From Cryptomeria japonica (Eukaryota; Streptophyta; Pinopsida; Cupressales; Cupressaceae): 64,000 nucleotides of DNA. Below the pieces are notes generated by a model. It ran no database searches, was not told where the DNA came from, and saw only the letters and a list, made by a program, of their open reading frames with translations. Below, piece by piece: positions 35,787 to 47,500 of the stretch; position 1 is the first letter of the stretch, and each line of letters opens with the position of its first letter. Location of the stretch: contig NC_081405.1 in the NCBI RefSeq assembly GCF_030272615.1, positions 308,922,014 to 308,986,013 of the forward strand, written 5' to 3'. A program made the position numbers and the translations under genes.

Positions 35787-36860
35787 TTGAGGAAGATCCT
35801 GAAATCGGAATCAATGAATATGGATTTGGAGAAGCAACTTGACATGGCACTTGAAGATTATGATATCGAAAGGTTGAAGAAATTAAAGCTAAAAGATGAA
35901 TTGAATTTTGCTAAGGAATTCATTCTTGTCCTACAAGAGAGGCTATCATCTGTTCAAGCTAGGAGGAAGGAACTTTTGTAAAATCAGGATGATGAAGAGA
36001 AAAATACACTTAAGGAACAATGTCAGAAATTGAGTTAGGAGAGCATGGTTATGAAAAATGAAATGCAAGTTATAACTATGAGGATGTCTAAAGAGATTGA
36101 GGACAAAAAGAAAAAGGAATAAAATCTTGTTGTATCCCTGAAGAACAAATTTGAAGAGTGTGGTAGGTTGGTTCATGAAAATGATATGTTGAGAAATGAT
36201 TTGGTACAATCCCAAAGTAGTGAGAAAGAGCTTGAGAGACAAATGATAATACTAAGAGAAGATTTAACTACTGCAAGTGAGTACAAAGAAAAAATTAAGA
36301 TCATCTCAGCACAACTTGATGAGTTATTGAAGAGATAGAGGCAGATTAGTGATTCCAGTGGACTTGGATTTGAGCAAGGATAAAGTTCCAGTATTGCTAA
36401 TGAAGATGAAAAGCATAAGGCACCAGTAAGACAATTTAATGCTTATAAATTCAATGGTAGATGTTTTGTTTGTAATAGATTTGGTCACATGGCTAGGCAC
36501 TGAAGAAATAGAGCAAATCCAAACCCTGATTCTGCTCTCATTAAATGTTCTAAATGCAATAAGTTTGGTCATAAGACAAAAGATTGCAGAATGAATGTAA
36601 AATGATATGCATGTGGAAAATTTGGACATATGGCTAATCAATGCAGGTCAAACAATTTCACTGGTTTTAGAAAAGCAATTGAAAAGGAAAATGTTACATG
36701 TTATGCATGTAATGAGGCTAGACATATTGTTAGGTTTTGTAGAAGCAGAAATCCACCGGTTAGTAATGGAGGATCAAATGATAAAGAAAAAGAGAAGGTT
36801 AGTGAAATCCATAAAGATCATCATCAGAGATGGGTTAGGAAGACTGAAGAATAATCATTA
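35787..36860 (+). pseudogene. Coiled-coil and zinc-knuckle gag-like protein
   Basis: The predicted coiled coil (35787-36340, interrupted by stops near 35980, 36036 and 36121) precedes four CCHC knuckles at about 36461-36503, 36545-36588, 36604-36646 and 36697-36740. The second (CSKCNKFGHKTKDC) and fourth (CYACNEARHIVRFC) are intact. The first ends in a stop in place of Cys and the third has lost its first Cys. The order coiled coil then knuckles is like the outer element gag at 3392-5395, but the UBN2-like region is missing. RNA packaging is the likely ancestral role. Confidence 0.75.
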
Positions 36861-37205
36861 GATGGGAATGTCCTAGTTACTTTCTGACAGAAGAGGCTAC
36901 TCTTGCATCGGCAGGGAGCTCATCTGGCAACTAAGGAAGATGCCTTAGGGGTAGGCATAATTCATGAAGATGTTGCATATGCCCCGGGAAGAGGTTCTAG
37001 AAAATATTTCACATATTGGAGAAGATTATCTGGCATGGATATGTTCTGAGCGAGATCCGGTATCTCTCACCAGTAGTCATTTATGTCAATGGAAGATTAT
37101 GTTTTTTCTCAAAGGTTAAAAGGTCAATTACACTTCATTGTTAATCACCTTGCACTCAAAGTGATTTCAGAGTGATTCAGAGAAACTAAGTGCGATCAAA
37201 GGCTA

Positions 37206-40200
37206 GTGATCAAAAGGTATTTATCTTTAAACATGAAAGTGAGATCATCTTCTATTCATGTTTTTGTTGCAAACCCAACTATCGTAGAGGTCAAGGACCA
37301 CCCTAGGCAAATTTTCAAGCGGTATCCACATGTGGCTACCTTGGCAGATTCGGTTGGAATTTTTTCTCACATTCTAGAGGGAGTTGTATATGTAGAGGAT
37401 GTTAGGGCTTATATTCACTGTCATATTGAGTACTTGGGAACTTCAGGAATTAAGGGTATGTATATGAGTGAGCTAGTGGGAGAATTCGGAAAGATCAAAC
37501 TAGCATATAAACCTGTTGAAGAACTAGGGTTTATAGACACTGTGGATATTCAGGAGTTTGAGGATGAGATAATAAAATATATATTGAGCAGAGTACATGG
37601 GGAATTTATATGTCCGAACAAACCTTGCAAAATCACCAAGGAAGCCATCTGGGCAATCACTGGTTTGCCATTGGTAGGGAAACATCCGAACAAGAAAGTT
37701 TCAAATGATTTCATGAAGAAGATCAACAATGCTACATCTAACAAAAGATTCATGAAAGTGAGCACTATCACTGACACGGACATCAAATTTGGTAGCATGA
37801 TCATTGGGTATCAGGTAACTCCATCAAACCAATTGAATTCTGTTTCTAGTTCATGCATTTTGCTTACATACAAAATGATGAGAGAGAATGTAAAATTAGA
37901 TCTATGCAGTTGATAAATCTAGGAAAGATCAAGGGTGAGAAGAAGGGTACATTCTAGTATGGGAACTTGTTAGTTTACCTAATGCTATATTTTCTGAATT
38001 ATACTCCCGGTTCTGGTAAGAGGCAATGGGCTTTTGACATCCCGATAGGAAGACAATTGAAACAGTCAATTCCTGCAGTAGCAAGCCACAAAGATCATAA
38101 GGTATGGGGTTATTTTAAGGAATTTCAAAAATTTATGAGGTCTAGGGTAAGGGTGCCTGAGCATATTATAGAAAAATATTCTGCCGACATATGCTTCATG
38201 GTAAAGAAGGATGAGATACTCATGGAAGAAGTTAAGCCCTGCAAGATCTGGATTGAAGAAATGGGCTATGAGGTGGATGCACAGATTCTTGATGCCTATG
38301 CAAAAATGCTAATTGATGCACAAATTGATGAGGCAGAGAAGCCCTGTGGTACTACACAACATAAAACTCAAGAGGTTGAAACGGATTTCAATCGGAAGAA
38401 AAGAGAGAAATGGGAAGGAAAAGAATGCAAGTTTGTGTAAAATGTCCCAAAGGACATCAAGGCACTAATTGATTCTGTCCCAAAGAAAGACAGAAAGAGG
38501 AAGGATCTGGAAGCTCATATTGAACCTATTATTGTAGAATCTAAATCAGAGGATAACACACTATTAGCATTTAAGAGGGTTGTTAGGAAGGAACTAGAGG
38601 AAACAAAGGCAGAAGCAAATAAGCAATCGGTTAGGAAGGTCACAATCAAGCTACCAACACAAAAGAAAGCACCTAAAGCTACACCTGCAGTTGCATCTGG
38701 TACTACTAAGAGGAAGAAGAAGAGTGACATTGACTTAGCAATTGAAACTAGTAATGAAACTATCATACCACCCAAAAATTGTGCAAAAATAATAGATGAA
38801 ATCACTAAAGATGGCATGTTGAAGAAAGTTCAATTTTATTATGAAAACTTCAAGGATGGTGAACAAAGAGAGGTAGAGGAAGCAGTCCTATTATACTTGG
38901 AAATTTATAAGAAAGCATTAATAGACATAGAAAATCAAATACCGGCTGAGTTATATAACATGTTAGATGCTAGAAGATTATCAACTAGGCAAGAGGATAA
39001 ACACATTAAAATTCAAGAACTATTATCTATCTATGTTACTATAGCACCAAATGAAATGGAAAAGACACTTGAGGTGGCAGACATAAAAAATTTCAATAGG
39101 AAACATAGGATAACTAGTCTGATGCTAGGAAGAGTAAATGAAATAATAAAGGAGACTTAAATAGCATGGGTTAAATTTTTGGGATAAAATAAAGGATTCT
39201 TTACTTCACCAGAAACCAAGACAGACACTGTAGATACCCCGATTGAAGAAAAAGGAAAGGGGATTATAGGTACTTCACCCTCAGTTTTGAAAAATATTAA
39301 GATAGTGGAAATTGAGCCCCCGGTAAATATAGATGTACAAATAAATACTGAGTTATCGGGAAATACAGAGAATGAACAAGCTAAAATTGTACATGATACT
39401 AATATTGAGGATAATTTTCCTCTATATATAAATGTATAGGTTGAGGTTACTGTTCCTACAGAGGAATCGATAGTTACATAGACTGCACCAAGTGGTGAAG
39501 CCACCGGTGCAAGTGAGAAGGTTATAAAGGATAAATCTTCAGAGGAAAAGATAGGGGAATTCGACAGGGAATAGGTTGTTGGTCCATCATTATTGTCAAT
39601 TGACACTTCTTAGGTAGAAAAGAAAAACATCACAAATATGAGTCCCACTAAACTGATGATGATGGCTGCTCAAAAATTGATGAAGGAGGGATCCACAGAT
39701 AAAGGGATTATAGATCAATCAATCACTATTTTACACAGATTGGTCCCGGAGTGTAAGATTAAAAATCAAGCGAGCCCATCTAGCAAGCTTAAGGTAATCA
39801 CTGAGCATACCTCAAAGGACTTTCAATCCTTACAAAAAATATCAAACCGACAAGCACTAGAAATATTTACTTAGGCTAAGAGAGTTGGTTTTGATCAAGT
39901 AATTGAAACAAAGAAGAAAAAGATTCAGGAAAAGCTGATCCTAATAGAAAAATCTTTGAAACAATGTACAAATATATATAGGGTATGTTGTAATACTAAA
40001 ATACTTACAATTAATGTAGATAGAAAGCTAAAGGAGATTCAAGAGAAAATTGCAAGTATAGCTAACTCTTTTGATGGATTGATTTCATTGACTACATCAA
40101 TTGATGGTCAAATTTTGATTTTGGGGAGACAAATTTCTGCTCTTGAGAAGGAAAGACACAAAATAATTAGAAGAGCTAGAAGTCTAAGAGGCCTGGTGAG

Positions 40201-40500
40201 TCCACGATTGAATTCACTCTGTGTACATAAGAAAGAATGCATGGATATAGTGGGGAATCCCACACTGACAGAGGTAAATGAGAAAGAATCTTTTGGCACA
40301 TTTATTGAGTCGACTTGTATCTATTTTCGGCATATTCAAAACTGGCTGGGATACTTATGTGGATTTATTAGAGAAGGCTTATCTGGAAATTTTGAAGTTG
40401 GTCAAGCTCCAATAAGACTTTGTGGGGGATATTCATTATACAATTCTTTTTCTTTGACATTCTTTTTAGATGGCATTTATGTCAAAGGGGGAGTAGTATA
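37206..40500 (+). pseudogene. Long unknown reading frame, about 1,100 codons, broken
   Basis: Pieces 37967-38440, 38816-39160, 39638-39874 and 39956-40501 share one frame and are separated only by stops. The piece 37206-37913 is shifted by one indel near 37910. The N-terminal part is globular (HVATLADSVGIFSHILEGVV, FICPNKPCKITKEAIWAITG) and reminiscent of the plant mobile-domain or putative plant transposon protein type; this is only an impression. The middle is Lys/Glu/Thr-rich. The C-terminal 180 residues look like coiled coil (DRKLKEIQEKIASIANSF). The end of the frame overlaps a GTCAAAGGGGGAGTAG purine tract. There are no pol motifs. The function is unknown. Confidence 0.65.
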
Positions 40501-40647
40501 GATGTGAAAAAAAAAAATACATTAGGGGGAGTTCTTGAGTTTTGGAGATATGGAGTATTTTTCATATTCATCTCATGGGGAGTAGTGCTGGATGAAACCG
40601 ACAGATGAAACCTTGACCATATTTCACATGAGTTTTGTCATCAATGC

Positions 40648-40660
40648 CAAAGGGGGAAAT
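40648..40660 (+). other. Polypurine tract of the long-ORF element
   Basis: CCAAAGGGGGAAAT sits directly before the 3' LTR. A second similar tract lies at about 40484-40498. Confidence 0.8.
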
Positions 40661-41600
40661 TATTGGCAATTGACACTCTATTTTTTGGTTTCACTATGTT
40701 GTCACTAATGGCAACATGATTTTGTGTTTCAGCTTCATGTTTTGATTCTATGGTATAGCGGCAGACACTTCACAGATTCTACACAGGCACCGACATCGGC
40801 AGGACAAAAAGATTTCTTTGATCATCGACAATGCAGGTCGACATGGTTTAGTAAAGGTTATCAGTATTGGAGGTCGACATATCTTGGATCTGGAATCGAC
40901 AATTAATTTTAATATTTATGCATTTATGTTAGATGGCCGACACATAATTTGATATTGTATATATCTTTGTAACCTGACGTAAGGCATGAAAATTTATATA
41001 GAGTATATAGGAGAGTTTGATAGATCATTTTGAAGGAGATAAATAATAGACATGGTGATGGATATGTGAATATAATATGATGCAAAATTATTCAGAGAGA
41101 TCATGTATGTGAAGAAATTATTGTAAGGGTTATTCCGGTAAGGGTTTTAGGGTTTCAAACCAAAATCGACAAAGCTTAAACCAAAACTGTATTTTGGCAT
41201 AGAAGATGATATCTTAGCAGTTCACACTTCTCCAGATTGTAGTATGGAATTTTATGTATTCAGTGAGGCTCCTATTGTGATTGAGCAGTGTGCTCTAGGT
41301 TGTAAGCCTTCTTGCAAGTGTAGGCCCCTCATATTTTAGAATATCTCTTCATATGGCCAGTGGATTGATATTGTGGGTCACAAATCCCACCGTGGTTTTC
41401 CTCTTTGAGGTTTTCCGCATATAAATTTTTGTGTTATGATTCTCATTTATGTGATTGGCTTATTAGTTGCTTTACTTCTTTCAATTCTTTTTATATAGGT
41501 TTACCGGTTAGTGTATGCATGTTATTAATAAAGCTAAAATTTACTATTCTGGTATAACACTGATTCACCCCCCCCCTCTTAGTGTTATTGGTTTCCAGCA
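40661..41600 (+). repeat. 3' LTR of the long-ORF element
   Basis: 940 bp, TATTGGCAATTG...CCAGCA, followed by target duplication ATCCC at 41601-41605. Confidence 0.9.
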
Positions 41601-41605
41601 ATCCC

Positions 41606-42200
41606 CACTCCTAGTGGGATGTTGTCCAACTCTAATTAGGTCAGGGGATAAATCAAAGTCTTATATCCCCCTACTAGTAGGGAAGGCGAGTTCTCTAAAA
41701 GCATGGAAATCAATCCCATTGTTGATGACAAGATGCAGAAGTTTTTTGATAGTCTATTGGTAAATCGCTTTCCTATTGGTACTTACCCTACCCCCCGCTA
41801 TAGATTGGACAACATATCCAATAGTGATGGGGGTGAGATGAGAAAGTCAATCATCCATATGGCTGGTAGAGTCCCTCTAGATAAAATGAAGCTTGAGGGT
41901 CTGGAGAGTGATAAGAAGATGGATAACAATGTCTCTTGGGTTGTGGTAACATATGAAGGCCAATCTAATGATGACCTTATAGAGAATGGTATGAAGGAAT
42001 TTGGTGAGGAGAAGGATAAAATCAAGAAATGTTCAAGGAAACACAAAAAATAAAAAAAGCTAGCCACCCCACCCCCTCTTGGTGTTGATCAAGAGTTTAT
42101 TTTTAAAAGGAAAAGGGGTAGAACTTTTGGCTCTTCAATAAACCACAAACGAGAGAATAAATTAAAGAAGATCAATATTTAAAAACGCCTTAGCTCATTT
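41606..42200 (+). pseudogene. LINE ORF1, second part after the LTR element
   Basis: This continues the LINE ORF1 broken at 34871. The frame 41703-42053 (117 residues) is acidic then Lys-rich, followed by a basic KKRKR-like tail with stops. It has no counterpart beside copy 1. A LINE ORF2 does not follow; gypsy sequence in opposite orientation begins by about 42240. Confidence 0.6.
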
Positions 42201-42239
42201 GATCTAATAGAAGAGATCATCTATCCTCAATAAAAGATA

Positions 42240-42603
42240 TTGGTTTTTCACCGCCAACTTATTCAACTATCAGTAATCAATGCACAAATGAAGGGATCCA
42301 TCCTTTTCCTTCATAGAAAATAATAGGTGCTCCCCATGGGGAAACACTAGGATGAATGAACCCCTTAGCCAAAAACATGTCCAACTGCAACTCAAGCTCA
42401 CTCAACTTCTGAGTGGTTATCCGACTAGGTACAAGATCAATTTGAAAATAACTGTCATGCTTAGGTGGCATGCCTAAAATCTCCTTCAAAAACACATTTG
42501 CAAACTCTAAGAGAATAGGATAACTTTCAAGGGAAAAATTTTGACTTTCATTATCATATATATCATTCACTATGTCAGCAAACAATTGACATCCCCAACA
42601 CAA
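42240..42603 (-). pseudogene. Gypsy reverse transcriptase, N-terminal fragment
   Basis: The frame 42603-42277 shows the run into the polymerase: LEFANVFLKEILGMPP, FQIDLVPS, LDMFLAKGFIHPSVSPWGAP. The following KDGS-type segment is seen in another frame near 42280. The catalytic part is absent because the element is truncated here. Confidence 0.88.
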
Positions 42604-42832
42604 TCATCTTTTTAACTACATAGTTAAGATCATATGTAGGGAAATAGGTAATTGAATCCCTATTATCTCCGAACTCCTATCAGAATCCATCTACACACTA
42701 CATCATCTTATGTTATAAATCAATATGAGCTTGGTATGTATCCACCCAATCCATTCCCAATAGTACTCCACAAGATCCCAAAGGAAGAATACATAGATCC
42801 ACACTAGAGGTGAAGACTCCTAAATGTAGCAT

Positions 42833-43027
42833 TCAACCATGGACAAAAAAATCTACAACCACCTTTGAGCCTATAACCAACTCTACTTGCCACCTATCAT
42901 CTTTCCTTGATGTCACAAACCCACACCTCTCAACTAGCGAAGGGGAAATAAAAGAATTAGAAGCACCATCATCAAACAAGATAGAAATGTGAATACCACA
43001 TAATACACCTAATGTCTTGATCACCAT
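42833..43027 (-). pseudogene. Gypsy aspartic protease fragment
   Basis: The motif ILFDDGASNSFISPSLVERC is the retropepsin active-site region, with the usual D-S/T-G reading DDG. It lies between the knuckle and the reverse transcriptase, as expected. Confidence 0.8.
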
Positions 43028-43149
43028 TTCCTAATTATCAACCTAATGGTTATCAGCCACTATAAATACTTGATGAGATCTACCAACATCTCCTAGTATG
43101 GGCTCTAAAATAGGTAGTGTTTGACTAGGTACATAAGTGATCCTCTAAG

Positions 43150-43990
43150 GATAGCGAAATACAATGTGACCATGTTGACTACATGAATAACATCCTCCTC
43201 CTCTACCAAAACCTCTACCTTGAAAAGGTGTACATGAATACTTAACACTACCTCTTCTAGAGATCTATGGTGCACTCTGAGAAGACCAACTAGGATGATT
43301 TCACTTAGTGTGATACCAATTCTTATCCTTCGATGACTGAAAACCTCCACCACAACCATGTTAAAAATTATGAAACTATCATCCCTTCGAAGGTGCTGAA
43401 AGACACCTATTAGGTCCTAATGCTTAAAATTGATTACCTCTCAGACTTGAACCTAGTTGAGGGGCACTAGCCACTTGACATGTGATTGACCTCCAAGAGA
43501 CAAGGCTAGATTCTCCTCTATCAATTGTGCCTTCTCTACTGCAGCCTTAATAGTCTTAGGTGAAAACTTGAACACCACCACTAATGTGAGGATTGAGGCC
43601 CCAGACAAAATATTGTATCAACATACCCTCGTCATCTAGAATATTTGCATACTACTTGAGATCATTGAAGCGGAAATCATACTACTCCACAAACATACAC
43701 ATATGACATAAATCATCCAATTCATTTTCTCTCCTCTACCTCTAATGATCAGATAGTAATTAGACTAGGAACATCTCCAAAAGCATATTGAAAGATACTA
43801 AAGCAATATCAAGATGAAGCTTTTCTTCCTCTATGTGCCATCATGTAGACAAAAATCCTCTGAGGTTTATGATAGCACACCTAGCCTTAGTGTTATTACC
43901 AACACCTATCCAAATTAATAAGCAAATTCTTGGCCTCAAATGTAATGGCAGTGCCATAAAAAGTAGGTGGTCGATACCTAAGAAGGTACC
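43150..43990 (-). pseudogene. Gypsy gag core and zinc knuckle, broken
   Basis: The minus strand from 43990 gives PPTFYGTAITFEAKNLLIWI, then a retrotransposon-gag-like stretch with L-K-YA-ILDDEGMLIQYFVWGL near 43620-43680. Basic linker sequence follows, then the knuckle CYSCSQHGHIVFRY at 43150-43192, whose last Cys is Tyr. Several stops and frame changes occur. The gag is cut at 43992 by the solo LTR. Confidence 0.75.
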
Positions 43991-43992
43991 TT

Positions 43993-45184
43993 TGATAAAT
44001 ACTAAGAGGGGGGGGTGAATTAGTATGCGAAAAATATTTGCACTAAAACCTTTACACAGTCTAAGGATAAACTGGTAAAGCAGTCTAACAATCAAACCGG
44101 TTACCACATATGCAAACCAAAATGCAAATAAAGCATTCACCCAAAAAAGCAATACAACCATAACACAAGATATTTGACGTGGAAACCCAACTGGGAAAAA
44201 CCACAGTGAGATGGAACTCACAAGTCACTATCTATAGAATAGAAACCAGACCGGTCAAGGTTAGACCAGTTAAAGTTAGACCGGTTAAGGTCTTACAATG
44301 TTCTTCACCAGAACAGATCTTGTTAGGAATCTCAATCTCTGTTAGGAGATAAGTCTGATTAAAGAATACCTTGTTAGAAGATTTTAGATTCACATGTGTG
44401 AACCACCTTGTTAGAGGATTTTACAAAGGCTTTGAGGCCTACCCGGTTAAGGGCTACAGACTTGTAAAAGATGTGAGTAATCACCAAGTGTTTGATCTAT
44501 CTAATAGCACAAACTGCTTGCTTAGATCCAGTATTGCTCACAGCTAATGCATTCCAGCATTACTTCAGTCTCCTCTATCTCTCTCTTAGTTACAACTCGA
44601 TCTTCTTTGATAAGATCGCTCTCCACTTCCACCTTAAACCCTAGCTCAACATTAACCCTTTTCACAACTTCTTCAACAACTTAAAAACCCTAGACATGAT
44701 GTCCTTTTAAAGGAATCTGATTTCATGTCGGTCCAATAGGATTACATTACAATTTCTTGGGTTCAGTGAATCTAGACATACTCAGTAACATGACACAAGA
44801 ATCACCGTCAATGTGTCAGCACCGTCAAACAATCGGTGGATTGGTAACTCATCACAAAATGCCGGTTGGTAACTCATCACAGAGTATTACCGGTTCATAC
44901 AAAATACCAGTTGCCAGTTTGACAAAAATGAAGACTGGTAAGAATGTGTTGGGCCACTTTGCTTCCTCGTACCACTTGTGATCTGTGAACCTCTTGGGGT
45001 CGACATGCCGCTTCAGACTGGGAAACACATTCTGCAAAATCACCACTAGTCTAGAGACTAGTATACAACATACCGGTTGGAACAAAATACCAGTTGAGCA
45101 TAAGCTCATACATATAAAGGGGATCTTAATACAAGTGTGTGTCCATCAATGACAATCACAACATAAACCACAAAAATGCCAACA
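43993..45184 (-). mobile_element. Solo LTR (1.19 kb) inside gypsy gag
   Basis: It starts TG at 43993 and ends CCAACA at 45184, flanked by ACCTT (43988-43992) and ACCTC (45185-45189), a 4-of-5 target duplication. In minus orientation it starts TGTTGGCATT, as the copia LTR does, and has the GGAAACCCAA...GGGAAAAACC motif at about 44177-44203. Gag coding sequence stops at its left edge. There is no internal region, so it is a solo LTR left by recombination between two LTRs. Confidence 0.75.
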
Positions 45185-45189
45185 ACCTC

Positions 45190-45540
45190 ATGTGTCTAAC
45201 TAGAATGAATTCATCATCGATACATCTTACTAAGGGAAGGAGTACATGGTCTCTCACTCTCCTGAAGCTAGGACTAATGGGACTCTACTCACAAAGGAAT
45301 CTCCCGATGAGGTTCCAAACAAGCAAGAAGCTCATGCAACATACTGGCTAACTCAAGATCCTCTAGACCACCCTGCTATTCAATTCTGCAATCACTTGGA
45401 TGCTGATATTGTAGATCCCCTTGTTGATCAAGTTGTTTCTCCTACTAATCAACCTCAAGAGAAACTTCCTAATGAGACTTTAGCCAAGTGCTATGATGAT
45501 TATGTCACCCTCAACCTCTACCCTAAGGAGGCATCTTTCC
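45190..45540 (-). pseudogene. Gypsy gag N-terminal region, degraded
   Basis: The minus-strand start near 45537 reads ATGCCTCC followed by Arg/Gly-rich codons with stops, as in many gypsy gag starts. The 106-codon plus-strand frame over 45246-45566 has no recognisable domain and is treated as a shadow. Confidence 0.35.
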
Positions 45541-45698
45541 TAACAACCAACAAGACAAGCGTATAAGGCTAGGTTCAAGAGTCCAACTAAGAAAAAGAAC
45601 AAAGAGGGGTTGAACCCAAGAAATACAATCCAAGGCATATTTCTATAATTTAACATAATGGGTCCATATGAAACCAGAGTACATAGTGTATGAACATG

Positions 45699-45713
45699 GG
45701 CTCTGATACCAAG
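45699..45713 (-). other. Primer-binding site of gypsy remnant 1
   Basis: The minus strand reads CTTGGTATCAGAGCC, a perfect match to the initiator-Met tRNA complement TGGTATCAGAGC, right beside a CA/TG LTR boundary. Confidence 0.85.
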
Positions 45714-47394
45714 TGTAATGGCTCACCATGGAACCCTATAGGAATAACAACTAATAGACCAAAAAAAATACATGTTTTTTACAAGGAAACATAAAACATC
45801 AATCATCTTTCAACTCAATACAAAACTAAGTAAATTTTTTGCATAGTTGATATGAACCATAACAATCTTTAGCGGAAGAGTTAATCACATATTATAGCAA
45901 TCCTCTATGGGTTACCTGATGTTACTACTAAGAAACACTTACTAACATGCATTAAACATCACTAAGTTAATCACATGAAGATACCTTAATTCTATTAGAT
46001 TATCCCAAATCACATAAACATATTAAATAGGAAACATTGACTTAACTTAATCAAGAAAAATGCTAATCATTAATCATTTAAATCATCATATAAAGGCCTA
46101 TGCTAAGTTCATTTTAAAGCATGAAATGAAAAATACCTATAGTAACTTTCATCAATAATAAGAACATACTTATTATCCACATGAGTACTTTCACTTACAA
46201 GTTATCCATTTATGCAAATGCATCTATCATAATGGTCCTATTATAATTATTTGCACTTGGAGGATCCAATTAGAAATATCCTTTTAATTACAAGTAAAAA
46301 TATATAATTACATAATCTTTTACATTAATTGCAGAAGATAGATAAAAAACAAGTTACAATGGTAGAACAATCTACATCAGAATGTGAAAACACTCTAATA
46401 CAATGTAAGATCCATCCAATTGCACATGAATAAGAACTCCAAAACCCCAATGGATGGTAAACACTACCACTCAACCATGTGGAACTCAAAAGTCCAACCC
46501 CCATGTTGGAGACAGATCTAGGTCCCCAAACAACAAGAAAGAAGTCTAGGGATAAAAGAAATGAAGATACACGACAACCAAGATACAAAAGATAACAATG
46601 TACAATATAAGAAAGTAAGGATAACAACCAAGGGACTTCTAGGGACTTCCACATAAAAGCTGGCTCAATAGGATACTAGGATACATGAAGGAAAGAGTGT
46701 CATTGCATAGCCTCAACATGGGTTATCCTAGAAGCCTCTCCAAACCTCGACCCCAATTTGATGACTCATGCAGAACTCTACAATCTTTTCATCAAGACAA
46801 TATATTGCACAATCATGCTAGCTCCAAATGTCTCCCTAGATGGACAAACCTTCCCAATCTCATCGTTTGTCTATAGGAGAACACTAGTCATGGGTGGGGC
46901 ACAAAACAATATCTTATTAGTGTGTAAACTCAACCCAAAGTTTTATTAATGTTATCACTTATTAATCTACTCTCTCATGGCTTATCCTGGCTGCCACTTC
47001 AAGCCTCGACCCCATAGAGAGACACTCCCCCTTAATGCACCTAGATAACCTATTTTATATAGCCCAAAATATGCATCATGAAAAATATAAAATACAAATA
47101 ATAACATCAAGGATCCATATACATGAGTAGATTGCACAATCAACAAATAGGACTTCCAAAATAATGACCAATGATAAGGTCAAGTCTTCAAACTAAATCA
47201 TTATTCCTTTTCACAAGTTAGTTCAAAAAATGGAATAAGAACACCAATATACCCAAATAATGTCTAATCAAATACAAAAATAAAAAATTGATAGTATATA
47301 CAGTCACCTATAAGCTCTAGAACTGATAAGGAAACCAAATTGGACGAAAATTGCAAACTGGGACAAGCCCAAAAGACATGTGCAATTTCTCCCT

Positions 47395-47500
47395 AAAACT
47401 ATGTAGTTAAGATTAGAAGCTATATAATTCAATCCTAGAGCTATGCAATTGATCTCTGCAGCTATGTAGTTGAGCTTTGTAGCTGCATAGTTGCCCAAAA
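47395..47500. repeat. Imperfect 21-bp tandem repeat, about 5 units
   Basis: Units begin CTATGTAGTT, CTATATAATT, CTATGCAATT, CTATGTAGTT and CTGCATAGTT. On the minus strand the unit length of 21 gives a 7-residue repeat of the type LNYIA within the frame 47304-47540. This is periodic DNA, not evidence for a real protein. Confidence 0.75.

Larger units (their letters stand above)
29598..37259 (+). repeat. Tandem segmental duplication, copy 2
   Basis: Direct repeat of 21888-29550. It differs by point changes and small indels, including a 76-bp deletion inside its LTR near 35130. After 37259 the long-ORF element continues in single copy, so copy 2 holds the original right side and copy 1 is truncated there. 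Confidence 0.93.
34872..41600 (+). mobile_element. Non-autonomous LTR retrotransposon with a long unknown ORF
   Basis: The LTRs 34872-35745 and 40661-41600 flank a primer-binding site, a zinc-knuckle protein remnant, a reading frame of about 1,100 codons unrelated to pol, and a polypurine tract. Target duplication is ATCGC/ATCCC. No protease, integrase, reverse transcriptase or RNase H is present in the 4.9-kb interior. It would therefore need enzymes in trans, as large retrotransposon derivatives (LARDs) do. The LTRs differ by about 15% in the first 250 bp by eye, more than the about 5% between duplication copies, so insertion predates duplication. Confidence 0.9.
42240..45713 (-). mobile_element. 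Ty3/gypsy retrotransposon remnant 1 (gag, protease, start of reverse transcriptase)
   Basis: In minus order from the primer-binding site at 45699-45713: gag start near 45540, solo LTR insertion (43993-45184), gag core, CCHC knuckle, aspartic protease, and the N-terminal reverse transcriptase, truncated at about 42240. The order and motifs are those of Ty3/gypsy. All parts carry stops. The rest of pol and the 3' LTR are missing. Confidence 0.85.

Noticed and set aside
45246-45566. Plus-strand frame of 106 codons
   Set aside because: It lies in the gypsy gag start region read on the opposite strand, and no domain is recognised.
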